Positions 1-9,232 of a stretch of DNA of 64,000 nucleotides are shown one piece after another (within the stretch, counting starts at the first letter, position 1; every line of letters starts with the position of its first letter). The notes under the pieces are model-generated. The model worked only from the letters and a program-made list of their open reading frames with translations, did not search any database and was not told where the DNA came from. The DNA comes from Candidatus Vicinibacter affinis (GTDB lineage: Bacteria > Bacteroidota > Bacteroidia > Chitinophagales > Saprospiraceae), in the NCBI GenBank assembly GCA_016714365.1, contig JADJNH010000005.1, forward strand, positions 2,022,501 through 2,086,500, given 5' to 3'. Position numbers and translations under genes: made by a program.

Positions 1-1050
1 GGAATGCAAAAACAATATCAATTGAATTTGGTCACTATTTTTTTTGAATTGATCAAATTTATTCTCGTATTGGTGGTTTTATTTTACGTTTCTAATGATG
101 TAGTGTCTTATTTTGTTGTAAACATAATTATATCAGTTTGCACAGTTATTTTTATAAGATTCATGGTATGGAGATATCGCGAATTAAGAGATTATCATGG
201 TGCGTTTAGGCGAACAGTTTTATTTTCTCGTTGGAAATTCTCACTGGGAGTTGCCGGTATTGCAATGGTGGCAATCGTGCTCACTCAAGCGGATAAAATG
301 ATGTTGGCCAAGATGGTGAGTCTGAAAGAATTTGGATGGTATACATTGGCATTTACCATCGCATCCATTCCTTCAAAAATTGTTGGAGCTGTTGCAACCG
401 CCTATTATCCCATGTTGGTACAAGAAAACTCCAGGAATGATGAGGCAAGTGTAGCGAAAGTGTATCAACAAAGCAGTCAACTCATTGCCGTTCTTTTGGT
501 GCCGGTCTGCATTGTTTTTTGGAGTTCTTCTGAGTATGTTTTGAAAATTTGGTTTCAGGATCAGGACTTGATTGGGAGCATTAATCCGTTGGTCAAGATT
601 TTTATTTTTGGATTTATGTTTAATGGTTTGATGACCATGCCTTATTATTTGCAATTGGCTCATCATTGGACAAGGCTATCCTTATTCAAAAACATAGTAG
701 CCTTGCTGATATTGCTTCCATTGCTTTATTTTGTCATCCAAAAATATGGAATTAATGGAGCAGTGTGGATTTGGCTGGTCCTAAATGTATCCTATGTGAT
801 TTTCGAAGTTCCTTTGATGCATAGAAAGTTGTTGCCAAATCTAATGAAATTGTGGTATTTAGAGACCATTTTAAAACCCATACTCCTTTGTGGGGTGATG
901 AGTTTAAGTTTGGTTTGGCTGCTTCAATATATTGAATGGTCAAGTATTTTATATACAGCATGTTTGGGGATTTTGATTTTACTCCAAATAGTTTTATTAA
1001 ATAGATGGCTATCTGAACATCCATTGCATGTCCTTAAAAAGATCAAGTAA
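1..1050 (+). CDS. Oligosaccharide flippase (Wzx/MATE-like), 5' end cut by window
   Basis: This is a multi-pass membrane protein that probably flips lipid-linked oligosaccharide units across the inner membrane for surface polysaccharide export. About 349 codons are visible and they are dominated by hydrophobic helices. They include the segment after the cytoplasmic loop with DKMMLAKMVSLKEFGWY, which resembles the central repeat of polysaccharide biosynthesis flippases. Family members are usually 420-500 residues and the frame is open to base 1, so the N-terminus lies outside the window and the ATG at 4 is probably internal. The next glycosyltransferase starts 3 bp after the stop, so the gene is part of the polysaccharide operon. 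The family call rests on topology and context. Confidence 0.75.
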   Translation, partial: GMQKQYQLNLVTIFFELIKFILVLVVLFYVSNDVVSYFVVNIIISVCTVIFIRFMVWRYRELRDYHGAFRRTVLFSRWKFSLGVAGIAMVAIVLTQADKMMLAKMVSLKEFGWYTLAFTIASIPSKIVGAVATAYYPMLVQENSRNDEASVAKVYQQSSQLIAVLLVPVCIVFWSSSEYVLKIWFQDQDLIGSINPLVKIFIFGFMFNGLMTMPYYLQLAHHWTRLSLFKNIVALLILLPLLYFVIQKYGINGAVWIWLVLNVSYVIFEVPLMHRKLLPNLMKLWYLETILKPILLCGVMSLSLVWLLQYIEWSSILYTACLGILILLQIVLLNRWLSEHPLHVLKKIK

Positions 1051-1053
1051 GAG

Positions 1054-2256
1054 ATGCAAGAATTCAGAAAATTCACTGTACTTATACCTACAAAAAACCG
1101 ATGTGAGACTCTGCATTGGGCTATGAAGACTTGTCTGCAATCTACCTACCCGGCATTGTCACTCATTGTGAGTGATAATTGTAGCACCGACAACACATTC
1201 GCAGTGGTTTCATCATTTAATGATTCAAGGGTAAAATATTATTGTACTCCCCAAGCATTAAGCATGACTGCTAATTGGGAATTTGCATTGTCAAAGGTCG
1301 AAGATGGATTTGTAACCATATTGGGGGATGACGATGGATTTCTGCCTGATAGTTTTGAAAAAATTAATTTGTTGTTGGATCAATATCAGGTTAAGGCAAT
1401 TAGTTGGAAGCAGTCTTTTTTTCGTTGGCCTGGAAATAACTATGTGAGAATACCTGAACTGATGAGCATACCATTAAAACAGGGAGTTGAAATCAGGCAC
1501 AGTCGTGATTTTCTTCCGAAGGTAATGAGGTGTCAAAAATTTCCAGGAGACCTTCCGTGGTTGTATAGTGGATTTGTTGATGTTTCGATTATTAAATCAA
1601 TAAAGGAAAAAGGCAGAGGGCGTTTTTTTAATTCAAAAATTCCTGATATTTATTCATCCATGGTTTTGGCCTCAGAAATTGACAGCTATTTATTTTCTTA
1701 TACGCCTTTAAGTATTGCAGGTCATTCTGCCAAAAGTAATGGTGCAGCACAAATACAGAATAAGCCTGAATTTGAGGAACGAAAGAATTTGTTTAATAAG
1801 GAATCAGAGGACATTCCGTTTCACACTGCTCTGGAGTTTGTACACGTGTATCCCATTATTATATGGGAAACCTATTTGCAATCCATTGATGCAGGTGTGC
1901 AAAAATATCTTGGTCTTGCAAACGGTCCATTGCTGATGAAACTCGCAATAAAGGATGCAATAGTTCTGGGCTTTCTTGAAAATGAAAGAGGTAAATTAGA
2001 ATCCATTGCTCGAAAAAACGGATTAAGTTTACATATTTCTGACAATAAGACTATTGGACTTATTCAAAAGTTTTTACTCAGATTGAAGAGCTATTTTGTT
2101 GAATGGACGAGTGCAATCTTTATTAATTTAAAAGATTTTAATATAAGAAATGTTTATGATGCGAGTATCATGCATCAGAAAATTCATGAGAAATACAACC
2201 ACCGGTTGAAGGCAATTATACACAATTTTGTTTTACTTTTAAAGCAAGCGCTGTGA
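1054..2256 (+). CDS. Family 2 glycosyltransferase (GT-A)
   Basis: This is a predicted cytoplasmic glycosyltransferase that adds a sugar to a lipid-linked polysaccharide precursor. The N-terminal half has the GT-A nucleotide-binding start (FTVLIPTKNR), the SDNCSTDNT loop near residue 40 and the acidic GDDDG motif near residue 90 that replaces DXD for metal and nucleotide binding. The C-terminal half is helical and not diagnostic. Its 400 residues are slightly more than the catalytic domain needs. The gene starts 3 bp after the flippase and its TGA overlaps the GTG start of the next gene, which suggests translational coupling. Donor and acceptor sugars cannot be deduced. Confidence 0.85.
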   Translation: MQEFRKFTVLIPTKNRCETLHWAMKTCLQSTYPALSLIVSDNCSTDNTFAVVSSFNDSRVKYYCTPQALSMTANWEFALSKVEDGFVTILGDDDGFLPDSFEKINLLLDQYQVKAISWKQSFFRWPGNNYVRIPELMSIPLKQGVEIRHSRDFLPKVMRCQKFPGDLPWLYSGFVDVSIIKSIKEKGRGRFFNSKIPDIYSSMVLASEIDSYLFSYTPLSIAGHSAKSNGAAQIQNKPEFEERKNLFNKESEDIPFHTALEFVHVYPIIIWETYLQSIDAGVQKYLGLANGPLLMKLAIKDAIVLGFLENERGKLESIARKNGLSLHISDNKTIGLIQKFLLRLKSYFVEWTSAIFINLKDFNIRNVYDASIMHQKIHEKYNHRLKAIIHNFVLLLKQAL

Positions 2257-3482
2257 GTGTTTCAGTTTTTCAATTAGGTGCACGTATGAAATATGCAGTG
2301 CCACGATGTTTACATCGGGATGGATTATTGGAAAAATTGTATACTGATATTTGTGTAGACCTTCCTCCATTTAGTTGGGGAAGAAGTTTGATGAGCAAAC
2401 TTCCTTGGAGTGCATTCCAGAAATTTGTGGGAAGGGAAGTAGGTTTGCCCAAAAATAGTATTACTCATTTTCCATTTATGGGGTTGAGGTATTTTATGAG
2501 TAAGAAAAGTATCCTTAATGAAGAATCTGAGTGTAAGACTTTTATGTGGGCGGACCATCATTTTGGGAGCCTGGTAAATTCAGCCTTGCAAAAGGATCCT
2601 GCAGAAGTACTTTATTTATATAATACTGCGGCACTAACTGTTGCAAAAGAAAATAGGCATCGTAAGATTTTACTGGAACAATGCAGTTTGCCTTACTCTG
2701 AATACCGTGATCGGATTCAAAAGGAGATGAAACTTTTTTCGGATTGGACCACAGCTTATGCTCAGGAGATAGATTTGCCTGAACCTGTACAGCAGTATAT
2801 GGATCGCGAAGAATTAGAATGGGGTTTGGCAGATGCCATCATTTGTCCTTCCAGGAATGTGGCAGATTCCCTAATGGGGAGGGGCGTTTCGCCGGATAAG
2901 ATTACCTGCATTCCCTATGGCTTTACATTTGGTGTTGGTAAACAACCGCGTAAATTGGCGGAAAGAAAAAAACTTCAGGTAGGGACAATAGGTTACCTTG
3001 CCTTGCGCAAAGGCATCCATTATTTCTACAAGGTAGCAACGGCATGTGATTTTGCTGATTTTGTTGCAATTGGTGGAGATGGGTTTGACTTACCGGAGGA
3101 GAAGAAAAAAATGTTATCAAAAGTAATGACCCTTACCAGTCATCTTGATCGTTTTAGATTACTTGAAATGTTACAACAAATCGATGTGTTACTTTTTCTG
3201 AGTATCGGAGAGGGATCAGCCACTGTCGTGTATGAAGCTTTAAGCCTTGGAATTCCCGTTATTACCACGGCAGCCAGCGGAAGTATTGTGGAGGATGGGG
3301 TGAGTGGATTTATTGTGGATCCTACCGACACTGATCGGATATTATTGCTCTTGGAACAGATGCGTGATCCTGAATACTACCTGAATTTGTCAATGAATTC
3401 TTTGGACAGGAGCAAATACGGTAGTTCAGAGGCTTATGGACTTAGGCTGGTGAATTTTATTCATCAATCAGAGGCGCTATGA
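2253..3482 (+). CDS. Family 4 glycosyltransferase (GT-B)
   Basis: This is a predicted GT-B retaining glycosyltransferase of the polysaccharide locus. The C-terminal domain shows the nucleotide-sugar site GEGSATVVYEALSLGIPVI, with the EX7E-type spacing near residues 325-335, followed by a GVSGFIVDP segment typical of GT4 enzymes. The GTG start at 2253 overlaps the previous stop as GTGA. An ATG at 2286 is possible, but the residues before it (VFQLGAR) look like part of the first Rossmann strand, so the GTG is preferred. The gene ends in an ATGA overlap with the next gene. Substrate is unknown. Confidence 0.85.
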   Translation: MSVSVFQLGARMKYAVPRCLHRDGLLEKLYTDICVDLPPFSWGRSLMSKLPWSAFQKFVGREVGLPKNSITHFPFMGLRYFMSKKSILNEESECKTFMWADHHFGSLVNSALQKDPAEVLYLYNTAALTVAKENRHRKILLEQCSLPYSEYRDRIQKEMKLFSDWTTAYAQEIDLPEPVQQYMDREELEWGLADAIICPSRNVADSLMGRGVSPDKITCIPYGFTFGVGKQPRKLAERKKLQVGTIGYLALRKGIHYFYKVATACDFADFVAIGGDGFDLPEEKKKMLSKVMTLTSHLDRFRLLEMLQQIDVLLFLSIGEGSATVVYEALSLGIPVITTAASGSIVEDGVSGFIVDPTDTDRILLLLEQMRDPEYYLNLSMNSLDRSKYGSSEAYGLRLVNFIHQSEAL

Positions 3483-4786
3483 CTATTTATTTGATCATAT
3501 TGTTCAATCTTATTGTCTATGTTGCAGGATGGGTTTTTGTTTTATTAAATGGACTCAGAAAGCATGTAGTGTTTGCATTTTCGTGGTTTATTTTTTCCAT
3601 ATATTATTTGCTTACTCCATTGTATTTTTATTCTAAGGGGCGGGCTACTATCTGGGGAGATCAGGGCGCATTTTTAGGCGTTGGTGAAAATATACTGGAA
3701 TATTACGATGAGGGCTTTTTGTATTTTGGATTTGCAAGTCTTTCTTTTTTGCTTGGTTATTTTTTTATACGCCACCGGGAATTCGTTCAATCCGGTTTTA
3801 ATTTTAATTTTTCAAAGCCACTCCTGTATTGGCTTTTCGGGATTTTCTTTTTCTTAGTGATGCTTAATTTTATTTTGTCCGGGGTAAATCCTATTGAAGT
3901 GCTGACGGGTAATTCGGAAGAAACATTGTTCAATGCAAAGGGAGGTTCTAATTATTTAAGGAATTTTGCAGACTCTTTGGTCAGTTGCCTAGTCATAGGA
4001 TTTTTGATTAAAATTGATCGCAAATATTGGCTTTTATTTGTAATCGTATCGTTTGTTTTATTTGCAATGATGGGATTTCGTTATCGTATCATCATGACCG
4101 TAATTGGGGTTTTGTTGCTGATTCTCTTTAATTATCGTTTTTCATTTAAAAAAATATTTGCGCCTTTGGCCCTTTTTAGTGTTCTTCTCTACATGATATT
4201 ATTTTTAACGATCAACCGGTACAATTTAATAGTAGGTGATTTTAAAAATTTCGATTACAATCCAGTTCATTATGATATTGGAAGCACGCTTGCAGAACAA
4301 ACCAGAGGCGCACTGGATGACATCAACATCATCAAATACTATCACACCCATCCAAACCCTAAACATGATTATGGAATTACATTTACCTATTTTATAGTTC
4401 GGGCCCTTCCAAGGGCTGTAGTAGGAGATTACAAGGATAAATTATATCCGCCTCCTGCGTTTCCTATTGTGGATGAAGCATACAATCTTCCTTTGGCGTG
4501 GGCTGCAACAGGTGAAGCACCTTTGCATTATGCTTATTTTATCATTGCCGGAGGTTTTTGGTTTTTGGTTTTGGGCTCATTTTTAACAGGGTTGATATTG
4601 AGCCTTACTACCGTAAATCGAGATTACCATCATCCAAAGCATAGAATATTTCTTGTGATTTTATGCATGGCATTGTTTCAATGGTATACCAGGGGATATT
4701 TTCCTCAGTTTGTAGATCACCTGGTGTTTTTGTTGATTCCATATTGGTTATATTTTAGATTTAATGGACATGAGAAGACCCATTGA
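3479..4786 (+). CDS. O-antigen/oligosaccharide polymerase-like membrane protein (Wzy-type)
   Basis: This 435-residue protein has about ten predicted transmembrane segments and a large extracytoplasmic loop near residues 255-345 containing YYHTHPNPKHDYG and PPPAFPIVDEAY. That architecture matches O-antigen polymerases, which link repeat units on the periplasmic side of the inner membrane. Wzy proteins have little conserved sequence, so the call rests on topology, length and position between glycosyltransferases and downstream of a flippase. The start overlaps the preceding stop by 4 bases (ATGA) and the next gene overlaps its 3' end by 23 bases. Confidence 0.65.
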   Translation: MTIYLIILFNLIVYVAGWVFVLLNGLRKHVVFAFSWFIFSIYYLLTPLYFYSKGRATIWGDQGAFLGVGENILEYYDEGFLYFGFASLSFLLGYFFIRHREFVQSGFNFNFSKPLLYWLFGIFFFLVMLNFILSGVNPIEVLTGNSEETLFNAKGGSNYLRNFADSLVSCLVIGFLIKIDRKYWLLFVIVSFVLFAMMGFRYRIIMTVIGVLLLILFNYRFSFKKIFAPLALFSVLLYMILFLTINRYNLIVGDFKNFDYNPVHYDIGSTLAEQTRGALDDINIIKYYHTHPNPKHDYGITFTYFIVRALPRAVVGDYKDKLYPPPAFPIVDEAYNLPLAWAATGEAPLHYAYFIIAGGFWFLVLGSFLTGLILSLTTVNRDYHHPKHRIFLVILCMALFQWYTRGYFPQFVDHLVFLLIPYWLYFRFNGHEKTH

Positions 4787-5882
4787 TGTTATTTTTTTGG
4801 GACCTTATCCCCCGCCGGTGAATGGGCAATCTGTGGCATTTAAATTTGCACATGATCAATACAATGGTACAAAAAAATTGTGCGACCAAAATCTAGAACA
4901 ATTACCATTTTACAAGAAAATATTTTTTGCACTAAAATTGATATTTACATACATTTTCCTTTCAACCAGTAGAAAATATTCTGTATTGTATTTAGCTGGA
5001 TCCAGGTCTGTAGGGGGAGCGCTGAAAGATGTTTTCTCCATTTTGTTTTTTCATTTTACCGGCAGCCGCATTGTTTTGCATATCCATGCTGCATTTTTCA
5101 ATCACTTTATAAGTTCATTGCCATTTTATTTAAAGCCACTTTTTACTTTAGCTTATCACAGGGTCGATCGTTTTATTGTTTTGCATGAATCTATGAAAGG
5201 AGAGTATAATGGTTTTCTACCAGAAGCTCAGGTGAGCGTACTTCATAATTTTTATGATCCCATTCTGGATGAACTAGAGATAAAAGACAAGCCAAACAGT
5301 GAAGTAATCAAGATTGGTTATTTTTCTAATTTAATATATAGTAAAGGAATTTTTATTTTGCTGGAAGCTTTCAGAGAATTGAAAAAGGAGTATGAACATA
5401 TTGAGCTTCATATTGCAGGACAATATTATTCAGATCAATTTATGAACGAACGTACAGTCAGGGAAAGATTGAATACTTTTATTAAGGATCCAAAAGACGG
5501 GATTTTCTACCATGGTCCTCTTTATGGAATGCAGAAAAAAGATTTTCTGAAGGCTCTAGATATATTTGTTCTGCCGAGCTTTTATGCTTCGGAGGCCATG
5601 CCCATATCAATAATAGAAGCGATGCGCAGCGGTTGTGTTATAATTGCGACTGAACACCATTATTTGCCATTTTTAGTAGGACCTGATCAAGGTGCTTGTG
5701 CCAAAGTGAGGTCAGTTGTGTCATTGAAAGAAAATTTGACGAAGTATATTGAGCAAAGGGATTTACGTGACCAGGTGAAGCGTGCAAATATTGAATTTGC
5801 AAAGAAGAATTATTCACCTGAAAATTTTGCATCAGGAATTAATACTATTTTGGAATTGGAGCTTAAGGAATTCAATGTTTAA
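4764..5882 (+). CDS. Family 4 glycosyltransferase (GT-B)
   Basis: This is a second GT-B glycosyltransferase of the locus. It opens with IFLGPYPPPVNGQSVAF, the glycine-rich first loop common in GT4 enzymes. The C-terminal domain carries IKIGYFSNLIYSKGI followed by PSFYASEAMPISIIEAMRSG, whose paired glutamates fit the EX7E nucleotide-sugar site. Length (372 residues) is normal. The ATG lies inside the 3' end of the polymerase gene, a 23-base overlap that implies coupled translation. After its stop the operon pattern breaks at a short degenerate stretch. Sugar specificity is not deducible. Confidence 0.85.
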   Translation: MDMRRPIDVIFLGPYPPPVNGQSVAFKFAHDQYNGTKKLCDQNLEQLPFYKKIFFALKLIFTYIFLSTSRKYSVLYLAGSRSVGGALKDVFSILFFHFTGSRIVLHIHAAFFNHFISSLPFYLKPLFTLAYHRVDRFIVLHESMKGEYNGFLPEAQVSVLHNFYDPILDELEIKDKPNSEVIKIGYFSNLIYSKGIFILLEAFRELKKEYEHIELHIAGQYYSDQFMNERTVRERLNTFIKDPKDGIFYHGPLYGMQKKDFLKALDIFVLPSFYASEAMPISIIEAMRSGCVIIATEHHYLPFLVGPDQGACAKVRSVVSLKENLTKYIEQRDLRDQVKRANIEFAKKNYSPENFASGINTILELELKEFNV

Positions 5883-5924
5883 AAGTAAATATGTGGAATC
5901 TTTGGAGCAAAAGGTAAAGTTCTA

Positions 5925-6179
5925 ATGGTGGAAGTAGATGGCATTAGTAAGCATTTTTCCCATCGTGTGCATGATGAAGCTGGAGTGGTCGAGCAGGAAT
6001 ATTTCATTTTTATACTCCTGAGATTGGTAAATCAGGATTTATCTGCTTGCTTATACCAAGCTATATGGTTAACTGTTGGCTGGACAAGGATTCTTGTTTT
6101 ATTATTTTTTCTTTATTGGCCATTGAATCATTTTAAATACAATTTTTCTATAAATAATTCTCTGCATGGTATTTTTTGA
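5925..6179 (+). pseudogene. Short hydrophobic ORF, probably a decayed gene remnant
   Basis: An 84-codon reading frame lies between the last glycosyltransferase and the fused oxidoreductase. It is not a recognised family. Its first 40 residues look protein-like (VLMVEVDGISKHFSHRVHDE) and the open frame extends upstream of the ATG as GIFGAKGK. Near base 6003 the protein-like character moves to another frame, which reads FHFYTPEIGKSGF, and the remaining residues in the original frame look like random hydrophobic translation. This suggests a frameshifted, shrunken remnant rather than a functional small protein. A real small membrane protein cannot be excluded. Confidence 0.35.
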
Positions 6180-6205
6180 ATACATTACAATTTAATATCC
6201 GGACA

Positions 6206-8320
6206 ATGTTGCAAATAATACAGGATCTTAAGAATGGGGAAACAATGCTTGTCGAGTCTTCCATTCCGACCCCCGGTAGGGGAATGGTGTTAATCAAAAG
6301 TCATTTTAGTCTTGTATCTCCGGGTACAGAGAGAATGTTGGTTGAATTTGGCAAGAAAAATCTGATTCAGAAGGCTCTTGATCAACCCGAGCGTGTAAAA
6401 CAAGTCATCAGCAAATTGAAAACGGATGGGTTTGCTCCAACTTATGAAGCTGTGATGCGTAAGTTAGATACACCTATTGCTTTGGGTTATTGTAATGCAG
6501 GAGAAGTAGTTGGAGTAGGAGAGGAGGTTACAGAATTTCGAATAGGGGACCGGGTGATTTCAAATGGCCCTCATGCAGAATTCGTATGCATTCCCAAAAA
6601 TCTTGTTGCAAAGATTCCTGGAGATTTAACTTATGAAGAAGCAAGCTTTACGATCATTGCGTCAATTGCACTGCAAGGAATCAGATTGGTCAATCCAGGC
6701 TTTGGTGAAACTGTTGTGGTGATTGGTCTTGGATTAATTGGACTCATTACAGTCCAACTTTTAGTCAGTAATGGATGTAAGGTAATTGCATTTGATCTGG
6801 ATGAAAATCGTGTAAGCATGGCAAAAAATTATGGAGCCCATGCTTTTTTATCGGAGGACAGCATAAATGATGAGTTGAAAGTTAAGCAATTGAGTGACGG
6901 GTATGGTGCCGATGCCGTAATCATTACGGCTTCTTCCGCTTCTCAGGAGATTATTCACCTGGCAGCACAAATGAGTCGCAAGCGCGGAAGGATAATTTTA
7001 GTTGGGGTGGTGGGTCTTCATATTCAGAGAGCCGATTTCTATGAAAAAGAATTGAGTTTCCAGGTGTCCTGTTCGTATGGTCCCGGAAGATATGATGAAG
7101 TTTATGAGCAAAAAGGACATGATTATCCATTGCCTTTTGTGAGATGGACAGAGAAGAGAAATTTTGAAGCTATTCTGCAAGCATTGACTTATAATAAACT
7201 TGAAGTAAAGTCATTAATTGGAAAAATTGTTGAACTGGAACAATTTGAATCGATATACCAAAATATTGGAGATCACAAAGACATCACTTATCTGATACAC
7301 TATGATGTCAAAAAAGTTGTAGAAAAAAGTCGCAATCCATTTGATGAAAAGAAATTTCCATCAACTCAAGGACGGATCGGAATTATTGGTGCAGGTAATT
7401 TTACTTCCTCTACCGTTCTCCCAATTCTCACAAAATTAATTGCTCCTGTTCAGGCCATATGCGGGAACAAAGGATTGGCTGCAGGTCAGCTTGCCAGGCA
7501 ATACAAAATTCCATACACGGCATCATCATTTGTCGAGATCCTTCAGGACGAACAAATCAATTCGGTCGTTATTACAACCAGACACAGCAGTCATGCTGCG
7601 ATGGTACAGGCCGGATTGAATGCAGGCAAACATGTTTTTGTTGAAAAACCTCTTGCGTTAAATCTGAGCGAATTAAATGATGTATCAAAAGCATTTGAGA
7701 CAACGGCGGGAAGTCTCACGGTAGGATTTAACAGGAGATTTGCACCCATGATTCAAGAGTTGAAGAAAGAGTTGTCCAACTGTGAAGCACCCATACAAAT
7801 CGTAGCTACTATGAATGCAGGTTCACTCCCAATGGACCATTGGACCAATGCAAGTGAACATGGGGGGCGCATTATTGGAGAAGCTTGTCATTATTTTGAC
7901 CTTGTAGCCTTTTTGTGCAACAGTACAATTTGTGAAGTATACATGCAGTCTTTGGGTCTGAATGCTGGATTGGATACAGATCATGCCAGCATTCTTGTGC
8001 ATTTAAAAAATGGGAGTTCCGCTGTTATCAATTATTTTACCAATGGGTCAAAGGATTATCCCAAAGAGCGTATTGAAGTTCATCAGTTAAATCGCACAGC
8101 CATTATAGACAATTTCAAGCGGATCGATTATTATGGTTATAAAAAGAGAAGCAAATCGGCCAATCAAGATAAGGGTCATCACACACAATTCAAAACCTGG
8201 TTGAATTTTATTACACAGGGAGGTCATTCACCGATACCTTTTGAATCTTTGTGGAACACCACTTATGCCACGCTGATGGCGATAGAATCCTTTAAAGAAA
8301 AAAAAGTCATTTCATTTTAG
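6206..8320 (+). CDS. Bi-domain oxidoreductase: zinc-type alcohol dehydrogenase fused to Gfo/Idh/MocA dehydrogenase
   Basis: This fused dehydrogenase probably modifies a nucleotide-activated or polysaccharide-bound sugar. Residues 1 to about 350 form a medium-chain dehydrogenase, with a GroES-like part and a Rossmann motif VVVIGLGLIGLITVQLL. Residues from about 380 form a Gfo/Idh/MocA domain, with a second Rossmann motif IGIIGAGNFT and the family signature VFVEKPLAL. A TTG at 6176 extends the frame, but the ATG at 6206 begins with MLQIIQDLKNGE, the usual N-terminus, and is chosen. Such fusions are common in Bacteroidota polysaccharide loci, often beside a heparinase II/III-like gene, which is absent here. 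Confidence 0.85.
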   Translation: MLQIIQDLKNGETMLVESSIPTPGRGMVLIKSHFSLVSPGTERMLVEFGKKNLIQKALDQPERVKQVISKLKTDGFAPTYEAVMRKLDTPIALGYCNAGEVVGVGEEVTEFRIGDRVISNGPHAEFVCIPKNLVAKIPGDLTYEEASFTIIASIALQGIRLVNPGFGETVVVIGLGLIGLITVQLLVSNGCKVIAFDLDENRVSMAKNYGAHAFLSEDSINDELKVKQLSDGYGADAVIITASSASQEIIHLAAQMSRKRGRIILVGVVGLHIQRADFYEKELSFQVSCSYGPGRYDEVYEQKGHDYPLPFVRWTEKRNFEAILQALTYNKLEVKSLIGKIVELEQFESIYQNIGDHKDITYLIHYDVKKVVEKSRNPFDEKKFPSTQGRIGIIGAGNFTSSTVLPILTKLIAPVQAICGNKGLAAGQLARQYKIPYTASSFVEILQDEQINSVVITTRHSSHAAMVQAGLNAGKHVFVEKPLALNLSELNDVSKAFETTAGSLTVGFNRRFAPMIQELKKELSNCEAPIQIVATMNAGSLPMDHWTNASEHGGRIIGEACHYFDLVAFLCNSTICEVYMQSLGLNAGLDTDHASILVHLKNGSSAVINYFTNGSKDYPKERIEVHQLNRTAIIDNFKRIDYYGYKKRSKSANQDKGHHTQFKTWLNFITQGGHSPIPFESLWNTTYATLMAIESFKEKKVISF

Positions 8321-8501
8321 TTTTTTTTACGGAAGGAATGATTTTTTAATCCTTTTAGGTTAAATGATAAGTCGTTGAATCAAATTTCACCAACATGATA
8401 AAAATTATTTTCATAAATGACATTTGTCATTGATTCTTCTAATGAGTTGTATCAATTTAGACAAGTTAAAATAGTTTATCTAAACACTAAAAAATACAAT
8501 C

Positions 8502-8945
8502 ATGGGAAATTTAATGAAAGTAAACAGGTTTCTGCCAAATTTCAGTAACTTCTTTGATGAAGCCTTTGCTAAAGAATTTTTCAACTGGGATGATAAGAAT
8601 TTTGCAGAAAGAGGTAGCACTATGCCATCCGTGAATGTGAGAGAAACTGAAAAAGAGTATTTTATTGAATTGGCTGCGCCCGGCATGAGGAAGGAGGACT
8701 TTAAAGTAGAATTAAAAAATGATATGCTGACCATCTCCGCTGAAAAGAGAGATGAGAAGGAAGAAAAGAAAGGAGATTTTACAAGGAGGGAGTTTAACTT
8801 CAGCTCTTTCTGTCGAAGTTTTTACGTTCCGGATTTGGCTGAAAAAAACAAAGTCGATGCGAAGTATGAAGATGGAATGCTGACCATTGCCATGACTAAG
8901 AAAATGGTAGAAGAACCAAAAGCAAAACTTATCGAAATACATTAG
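8502..8945 (+). CDS. Small heat-shock protein (Hsp20/alpha-crystallin family)
   Basis: This is an ATP-independent holdase chaperone of the cytoplasm. The alpha-crystallin domain spans about residues 40-135, with strand motifs VNVRETEKEYFIELAAPG and the conserved end DGMLTIAMTK. The C-terminal KLIEIH provides the I/V-X-I/V motif used in oligomer assembly. Length (147 residues) is typical. The gene stands alone, 181 bp after the fused oxidoreductase, and is followed by a stem-loop terminator, so it is probably monocistronic. No clear TAnnTTTG promoter box or CIRCE-like inverted repeat was found upstream. Confidence 0.93.
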   Translation: MGNLMKVNRFLPNFSNFFDEAFAKEFFNWDDKNFAERGSTMPSVNVRETEKEYFIELAAPGMRKEDFKVELKNDMLTISAEKRDEKEEKKGDFTRREFNFSSFCRSFYVPDLAEKNKVDAKYEDGMLTIAMTKKMVEEPKAKLIEIH

Positions 8946-8967
8946 CAGGTAAATTATTAATTTATTA

Positions 8968-8993
8968 GGGGAGGAGAATTCTTCCCCTTTTTT
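8968..8993 (+). terminator. Rho-independent terminator after the small heat-shock gene
   Basis: A G-rich arm (GGGGAGGAGAA) is followed directly by a complementary TTCTTCCCC arm and a run of six T residues. The pairing has a one- or two-base bulge. It lies 23 bp after the stop codon. Confidence 0.7.
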
Positions 8994-9208
8994 ATTTGTT
9001 TTTTCAGGGCTTCCATTTCAAATCTTTATCTCAAATTTATCAAAGGACCTTTCTCCGAAAATCTTCACTGTAAATAGTTTAGTTTATTGGAATAATTTAG
9101 CTGTTGGATTTTTTTTACGGTGTATTTTACAGGGTGTAACCGAATTTACAAATGGGTTGGGATTGATCGCATCTTCAATGACAATTTTCAGATTGTAACA
9201 AACTGTGA

Positions 9209-9216
9209 TATCTTTG
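9209..9216 (+). promoter_or_regulatory. Bacteroidota -7 promoter box (TATCTTTG)
   Basis: A perfect TAnnTTTG box lies 16 bp upstream of the ATG of the ABC ATPase gene at 9233. No good TTTG -33 partner is visible at the usual spacing. Confidence 0.6.
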
Positions 9217-9232
9217 CACACTAAAGCAACCA

